Below are positions 62,801 through 64,000 of a stretch of 64,000 nt of DNA, piece after piece; position 1 is the stretch's first letter, and each line of letters starts with the position of its first letter. Source of the stretch: Phoronis australis (taxonomy: Eukaryota > Phoronida > Phoronidae); the NCBI GenBank assembly GCA_002633005.1, contig NMRA01000150.1, positions 262,434-326,433 on the forward strand, written 5' to 3'. Under the pieces are notes generated by a model. The model saw nothing but the letters and a program-made list of their open reading frames with translations, was not told the DNA's origin and ran no database searches. Position numbers and translations under genes: made by a program.

Positions 62801-63590
62801 AAACCATCAACAAAAGCTGATGTGACCAATATGAAATAAACAAGTCTTAGAGTAGAGTTTTGTTCCAGAATATAATAAAGCAAACGTAGAAAGTCTTAAA
62901 CATTATAACGGAAATCGTTCTTTTGTTTACTACTGCCTAGAATTACTCAATACAGAGGTGCAATATACCTAGCACTGGCATAGACTTCCTTGCTGGCCAG
63001 CGCATCAATGGCAATAATGGCTGCCTTGTGTTCCCTGTTTCGGTTAGTCTTTCGCCTGTACATGGCATCCTCACTCATCCTTGTCACTGTAACAGGAGAG
63101 TGAACAAACACTGTGAAGCTCAAGACACCAACTGGAATGAGTGACAAGTGACTGACGCCAGTCAATAAACCAAACATGGATCAGAAACGTGCAACAGATA
63201 TTATCCTTAACTAAACAAACCATCAGGCAGAATGTTCATGAGCTACCACACACTGTTTTGATGTTGGAGGAAAATAGAGGACGAAAACAAATTTAAAGAA
63301 CATTATCTCACTGTTGTCCCTTTTCACTACAAATAGTTTTTAAATGACTGTCACAGAGGATAAATCCTAAAATCAAACTGATTGCTCTTTTAACATATTT
63401 TCAACCCCTCCTGAAGATTCAAAATCCTTAAGTGTCATGTTGTTTGCACCCAACAAACAAATGTACAACAGAAGATTATATCCCGAGCAACCAACTTACA
63501 GGTTGGTTTTAAAGGACCAGGATCTTCCACAAGGTCAAGGTCATCCAACTCTATTGCACCACATTCAAACCCCAACATCATGGAATTACT
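34614..63590 (-). CDS. Large WD-repeat/coiled-coil protein, WDR87/WDR97-like; 30 exons, 5' end outside
   Basis: Thirty minus-strand exons join without a phase conflict into 5427 nt, 1808 codons plus TAA. The window-encoded part begins just before a WD blade: REHKAAIIAIDALASKEVYA then SASADGYIKIWN (residues about 52-82), followed by the blade strand CSLLFLNSRGDLIFGFHNQI. That phrase recalls WDR87/WDR97-class proteins. After the propeller come an acidic stretch (exons 4-5), a poly-lysine stretch (exon 7), Pro/Thr-rich linkers, an acidic DDEEEDDDDDD tract (exon 14), a 540-codon exon with helical content (exon 17) and a basic, glutamine-rich helical region in exon 27. The C-terminus is PTGMSLTPLEEQLLAQRF, then a charged helix. 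Family members are testis/cilium-associated; a ciliary role here is inference. N-terminal blades lie beyond the right edge. The gene is convergent with COMMD7 and has minisatellite-filled introns. Confidence 0.88.
36026..36212 (-). CDS. WD-repeat gene exon 29
   Basis: Acceptor TTATTGTAG, donor ATAG|GTATGT. Encodes DLYYPGDTSFHVLNQIARAN and TQELTPEVVDKMQKGAEKPY. Confidence 0.88.
36740..37183 (-). CDS. WD-repeat gene exon 28
   Basis: Acceptor TTCTTTAG; 444 nt. Encodes DNMVYFIPHSCFIFALIRAE, then VPDPILPPGVIEEMKAYGLL. The donor CCTG|GTGGCT was chosen because it gives the needed phase and an Asp at the junction. Donors slightly further left (for example at TCTC|GTGGGT) are possible, so the last few codons are uncertain. 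Confidence 0.8.
37411..37532 (-). CDS. WD-repeat gene exon 27
   Basis: Acceptor ACTTTCAG, donor GCTG|GTAGGT. Very basic helix: LLIKMQKQMRVQSAAHRRHL, then LSLRKQQRMKEHERQHERAG. Probably coiled coil. Confidence 0.9.
37555..37650 (+). repeat. ~28-bp degenerate tandem repeat
   Basis: About four imperfect copies of GAATACAGGTTGACCTATATT in intron 26. Confidence 0.75.
37848..37912 (+). mobile_element. Minimal poly(A) retroinsertion with 12-bp target duplication
   Basis: ACAAACACATGA at 37848-37859 recurs at 37901-37912. Between them lie only ATAAAATTATTT and a run of about 30 A, and the junction creates AATAAA. This is the layout of an extremely 5'-truncated, poly(A)-primed retrotransposition. 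It is antisense to the host gene. Confidence 0.75.
37935..38009 (-). CDS. WD-repeat gene exon 26
   Basis: Acceptor CTACTTGTAG, donor AAAG|GTTAGT. Encodes GNDNHDIMKNEGVNFDGNWQ and ERMIER. Confidence 0.88.
38653..38690 (+). repeat. (AAC)n microsatellite
   Basis: About 12 units. Confidence 0.95.
38868..38930 (+). repeat. CACATA-type microsatellite
   Basis: Imperfect CACATAC, CACATAG, CACATACAC units. Confidence 0.8.
39585..39646 (-). CDS. WD-repeat gene exon 25
   Basis: Acceptor CTATTACAG, donor AAGGG|GTAAGT. Encodes ELEEAFQTALENYKRYQQSK. Phase 2 end, matched by exon 26. Confidence 0.9.
39667..40343 (+). repeat. 31-bp minisatellite, ~21 units
   Basis: The unit GTTAGCAGTAACTAGAACAC plus ACACTATATGT is almost perfect across the array. 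The first unit has GTTACCAG and one unit has GTAAGCAG. It lies in intron 24, about 20 bp from exon 25. Confidence 0.96.
40535..40587 (-). CDS. WD-repeat gene exon 24
   Basis: Acceptor ATATCTACAG, donor AAG|GTATGA. Encodes GPDDLPPRPYTVQAGPDK. Confidence 0.88.
40859..41098 (-). CDS. WD-repeat gene exon 23
   Basis: Acceptor CTATTGACAG, donor GTGG|GTATGT. Encodes GLLDEVSSIISHSSARKHRH, the acidic TSDESDDSDAETV, and ends RRPDPSFVG. Confidence 0.9.
41570..41682 (+). repeat. 28-bp tandem repeat, four units
   Basis: GCATTCAGCTTAACATGCCA plus TAGTAGAT, essentially perfect. Confidence 0.93.
41683..42457 (-). other. Part of intron 22, nothing recognised
   Basis: AT-rich, no exon-like or repetitive structure. 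Confidence 0.6.
42458..42550 (-). CDS. WD-repeat gene exon 22
   Basis: Acceptor CATTTTCACAG, donor CCAG|GTTACG. Encodes EYRSLIEKGLDAMYQVGIHG and PIKIQRRPKTP. Confidence 0.9.
42968..43090 (+). repeat. ~60-bp direct repeat, two units
   Basis: GTAGAGGTGAACATGCTTAT followed by ACTGTGTACACATG and GGTGGAGCAATACAAG, twice. Confidence 0.88.
43100..45420 (-). other. Long intron 21, no exon recognised
   Basis: No conserved block or strong exon. Exons 21 and 22 join in phase without an intervening exon. Confidence 0.6.
45421..45630 (-). CDS. WD-repeat gene exon 21
   Basis: Acceptor TCTGATAAG, donor AAGG|GTATAG. Encodes GERLLQQAVDRIVIRKKFSP, then Pro-rich and acidic AESSDSDAMDEQSHVK. Confidence 0.85.
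46102..46153 (-). CDS. WD-repeat gene exon 20
   Basis: Acceptor CCCTGTCAG, donor GAAG|GTACGT. Acidic: DKEGEADDSDMGQEQGE. Confidence 0.87.
46660..46833 (-). CDS. WD-repeat gene exon 19
   Basis: Acceptor AATCTCAAG, donor AAG|GTAAAG. Encodes HSVDNYDSVGKSMNKVKVKV and LPLVDSLLDLVFDNVKWAEL. Confidence 0.87.
47272..47478 (-). CDS. WD-repeat gene exon 18
   Basis: Acceptor TACTAACAG, donor CAG|GTAGAG. Encodes LPSLDFMKQREEKLAQPLTP and ends RYIDSFERMSQ. Confidence 0.9.
48103..49722 (-). CDS. WD-repeat gene exon 17, 540 codons
   Basis: By far the longest exon. The acceptor is an unusual TTTTTAAAAAG, the donor CCT|GTAAGG, phase 0 throughout. It starts LPSASFLDVRAQAHQQALAV. The middle contains helical segments such as LLIDEITQLMGLQQRFLAYH, TTKEDIINYFVNDVRKSTQE and ATKIRRIFKEMLAHGLLDSD. 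The last third is Ser/Gln-rich and looks disordered; it ends FPKIHRRP. No named domain is recognised in it. Confidence 0.93.
49723..51273 (-). other. Intron 16, nothing recognised
   Basis: No repeats of note and no exon-like segment. Confidence 0.6.
51274..51324 (-). CDS. WD-repeat gene exon 16
   Basis: Acceptor GTCCATAG, donor TCG|GTAAGT. Encodes ELPSQTLQIEAGPPTLS. Confidence 0.85.
51708..51801 (+). repeat. (GT)n microsatellite next to exon 15
   Basis: About 45 dinucleotides, interrupted by TATG, ending about 15 bp from the exon 15 donor. Confidence 0.97.
51816..52025 (-). CDS. WD-repeat gene exon 15
   Basis: Acceptor CATCCTCAG, donor TCG|GTGAGA. Encodes LTRSDTAIKSKKKIVKSISA and GKIKGSNRNILISDVPARS; lysine-rich, probably disordered. 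Confidence 0.9.
52461..52610 (-). CDS. WD-repeat gene exon 14
   Basis: Acceptor TTTTCTCAG, donor AAG|GTGAGT. Basic KVVKKMRKTAPKRARAV followed by the acidic DDEEEDDDDDDNE and RKTLEQK. Confidence 0.92.
53202..53420 (+). repeat. 42-bp minisatellite, ~4.5 units
   Basis: CAGATAGTGCACTCAACTGT followed by TATRYTGGAGACCTACACATGT, in intron 13. Gives false ORFs because the unit is a multiple of 3. Confidence 0.92.
53800..53829 (-). CDS. WD-repeat gene exon 13 (30-nt microexon)
   Basis: Acceptor CGTACTTCAG, donor AAG|GTAGTG. Encodes AKMSGGGVDK in phase 0. Inclusion or skipping would keep the frame. Confidence 0.6.
53900..55550 (-). other. Intron 12, nothing recognised
   Basis: AT-rich; several short ORFs, none with good splice sites or similarity. 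Confidence 0.55.
55576..55596 (-). CDS. WD-repeat gene exon 12 (21-nt microexon)
   Basis: Acceptor GCACTGCAG, strong donor AAG|GTAAGT. Encodes IVDRKCK, phase 0. Confidence 0.6.
56438..56596 (-). CDS. WD-repeat gene exon 11
   Basis: Acceptor CCATTTCAG, donor AAG|GTTAGT. Encodes LDVKKIMADEKKKVAISRST and ends PDISQIISAK. Confidence 0.9.
57168..57300 (+). repeat. ~48-bp tandem repeat, three units
   Basis: GTAAGACAACTTAATGATAA plus CTAAGTGTGATGTAGATTC, nearly perfect. Confidence 0.9.
57307..57395 (-). CDS. WD-repeat gene exon 10
   Basis: Acceptor GTGCTTCTAG, donor AAG|GTAAAG. Encodes ALPVKKKAVQEIAREPTKFE and TRPTNISKVK. Confidence 0.88.
57423..57898 (+). repeat. 42-bp minisatellite, ~11 units
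   Basis: GACAGACTTATGGTTTGTGA plus GGGACAAAATACATGCACATCA. Open on both strands because the unit is a multiple of 3, but it is intronic (intron 9). Alternation of AATACATG and AACGCATG variants suggests two-unit amplification. Confidence 0.94.
58440..58510 (+). repeat. (CA)n microsatellite
   Basis: CACACA runs broken by ACGCACA. Confidence 0.92.
58994..59054 (-). CDS. WD-repeat gene exon 9
   Basis: Acceptor CCAATACAG, donor AGTG|GTAAGA. Encodes GGESSAEEPEPAPVVEVKKS. Confidence 0.87.
59055..59330 (+). repeat. ~65-bp AT-rich degenerate tandem repeat
   Basis: Imperfect copies of TACATTGGATACAATATACA with AGCTACAATACAA in intron 8. Confidence 0.75.
59535..59665 (-). CDS. WD-repeat gene exon 8
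   Basis: Acceptor GTTTTCAG, donor GAG|GTGAGT. Encodes DIIREMKQKRDIITYPAFGV and the linker PSPTVTPPTTPPTPSEASV. Confidence 0.9.
59804..59864 (+). repeat. (GT)n microsatellite running into a gap
   Basis: The tract continues to the first N, so its length is unknown. Confidence 0.95.
59865..60342. other. Assembly gap (478 N)
   Basis: Flanked by (GT)n on the left and an AGGTCACTCAG repeat on the right, both in intron 7. Exons 7 and 8 join in phase, so no exon need be hidden here. Confidence 0.99.
60343..60376 (+). repeat. 11-bp AGGTCACTCAG tandem repeat
   Basis: Three units visible; its left part is lost in the gap. Confidence 0.9.
60381..60464 (-). CDS. WD-repeat gene exon 7, poly-lysine
   Basis: Acceptor CAAGGTTAG, donor GAGG|GTAAAC. 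Encodes AAVKKKKRKKKKKSKKYSVP and DDETDEEE. The basic run resembles a nuclear or nucleolar signal or a filament-binding tail. Confidence 0.87.
60509..60652 (+). repeat. 16-bp minisatellite, ~9 units
   Basis: ATGACATGTGYCATGT; each unit contains the self-complementary motif ACATGT. Confidence 0.94.
60815..60975 (+). repeat. ~35-bp degenerate tandem repeat
   Basis: Imperfect copies of TCACCATGGACCCCCATCCT and TGTGAACA. Confidence 0.75.
61216..61459 (-). CDS. WD-repeat gene exon 6
   Basis: Acceptor TGTTCCAG, donor AAAG|GTAAAC. Encodes KPYDLVFDHSFMAGNVVTEP, an acidic stretch EEEVVSEEISESEIS, and LTLSLLDLRMSATVTNQD. Confidence 0.92.
61763..61845 (-). CDS. WD-repeat gene exon 5
   Basis: Acceptor CCTTTTTTTAG, donor TTG|GTAAGT. 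Encodes ESDIYEDPYVKYENISVDPE and PLNLDKYL. Confidence 0.92.
61990..62040 (-). CDS. WD-repeat gene exon 4
   Basis: Acceptor GTTTCAG, donor GAGG|GTATGT. Encodes VLHNISIRDEDEEDDGE. Confidence 0.88.
62175..62340 (+). repeat. ~18-20-bp degenerate tandem repeat
   Basis: About eight copies of CATGTGAGAATGTAATGTCT in intron 3. Confidence 0.85.
62378..62535 (-). CDS. WD-repeat gene exon 3 (end of WD blade)
   Basis: Acceptor CACTTTCAG, donor AGAG|GTAAGA. Starts ADGYIKIWNAVERTLTTEIL, the closing strand of a WD blade, and continues CSLLFLNSRGDLIFGFHNQI, YILEAA. Confidence 0.95.
62548..62760 (+). repeat. ~31-bp degenerate tandem repeat
   Basis: Copies of ACACATTACACATAAGACCT plus CACTAATACAA in intron 2. 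Confidence 0.88.
62969..63086 (-). CDS. WD-repeat gene exon 2 (start of WD blade)
   Basis: Acceptor CCTGTTACAG, donor CTAG|GTATAT. Encodes TRMSEDAMYRRKTNRNREHK and AAIIAIDALASKEVYASA; the blade's SASADG is completed in exon 3 across the splice. Confidence 0.94.
63500..63590 (-). CDS. First visible exon of the WD-repeat gene
   Basis: Acceptor GTTTCAG, strong donor ACCT|GTAAGT. Encodes SNSMMLGFECGAIELDDLDL and VEDPGPLKPT. Numbered exon 1 of this window; true upstream exons lie beyond 64000. Confidence 0.9.
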
Positions 63591-64000
63591 CTGAAACAAA
63601 TAAAAAACAACTTAAGTACAACCATTACTAGATGCAAGACACTCACAAGACACTCACACAACATTCAAGAGTCACTCATAAGACACTCATAAGACACTTA
63701 CAAGACACTCAAAAGGCACTCACAAGACATTCACAGGTCACTCACAAGACACAAGCAAGTAGTCACTCATGAGACATTCTTGAGACACTGATGAATCACT
63801 CACAAGTCATTCACGAGACACCCACAAGAAAAGTTAGGTGTGATCATCTGCTTTTAAAATGGAGGTACCTCATGAAGATTTGCATCATCATACATGTATT
63901 TTTGGGAGTTTCTTGCACATAGTAACTGTACACAAGTTCAAACCATTGGACCACCAGGCAAAATGTGCATGTAGAAAGAATGAAGTTTATCTTTCAATAT
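63591..64000 (-). other. Intron with CAAGACACTCA-type repeats
   Basis: Degenerate 10-11-bp units (ACAAGACACTCA) run from about 63640 to 63830. No exon recognised up to the window edge. Confidence 0.7.

Overview
This is intron-rich animal DNA, not bacterial, from a draft assembly. It has split genes with GT/AG introns in consistent phase, single-copy animal genes (PISD, COMMD7, a large WD-repeat protein), tRNA-derived SINE heads, hAT-like and foldback elements, many intronic minisatellites and three N-gaps (10372-10987, 25738-26170, 59865-60342). Moderately low GC and apparent allelic divergence of a few percent suggest an outbred invertebrate, probably marine. The phylum cannot be fixed from the sequence alone.

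Layout. 1-7 kb: one exon of phosphatidylserine decarboxylase (PISD, +), then gene-poor DNA with a tRNA-derived SINE head, a MITE and a 1.73 kb element with perfect terminal inverted repeats. 7-19 kb: a repeat-rich zone. It holds four copies of a promoter-like repeat (family C), two inverted copies of a first-exon-like repeat (A and A'), a 3 kb palindromic array of subrepeats, and an orphan terminal exon on the minus strand. The first exon of COMMD7 lies inside this zone at 17089. 17-31 kb: COMMD7 (+), eight coding exons encoding about 201 residues, full length for the family. Exons 4 and 5 occur twice, on either side of an assembly gap. 31-34.6 kb: convergent 3' ends, with a degenerate repeat array and AATAAA signals on both strands. 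34.6-64 kb: one large minus-strand gene. I could join 30 exons in one continuous frame (5427 nt, 1808 codons plus stop). The upstream part encodes the last WD-repeat blades, followed by long acidic, lysine-rich and coiled-coil-like regions. The 5' end is beyond the right edge. It resembles the WDR87/WDR97 class.

The genes do not form an operon or pathway. PISD makes phosphatidylethanolamine in mitochondria, COMMD7 belongs to the COMMD/CCDC22/CCDC93 (Commander) trafficking assembly, and the WD protein is probably cytoskeletal or ciliary (inference). The most interesting parts are the nested inverted repeats around the COMMD7 promoter, whose units carry conserved ATG-ORFs and splice donors, and the frame-incompatible duplicated exon pair, which looks more like two joined haplotypes than a biological duplication. 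All exon calls were made by eye from splice sites, phase and remembered family similarity; no search was run.
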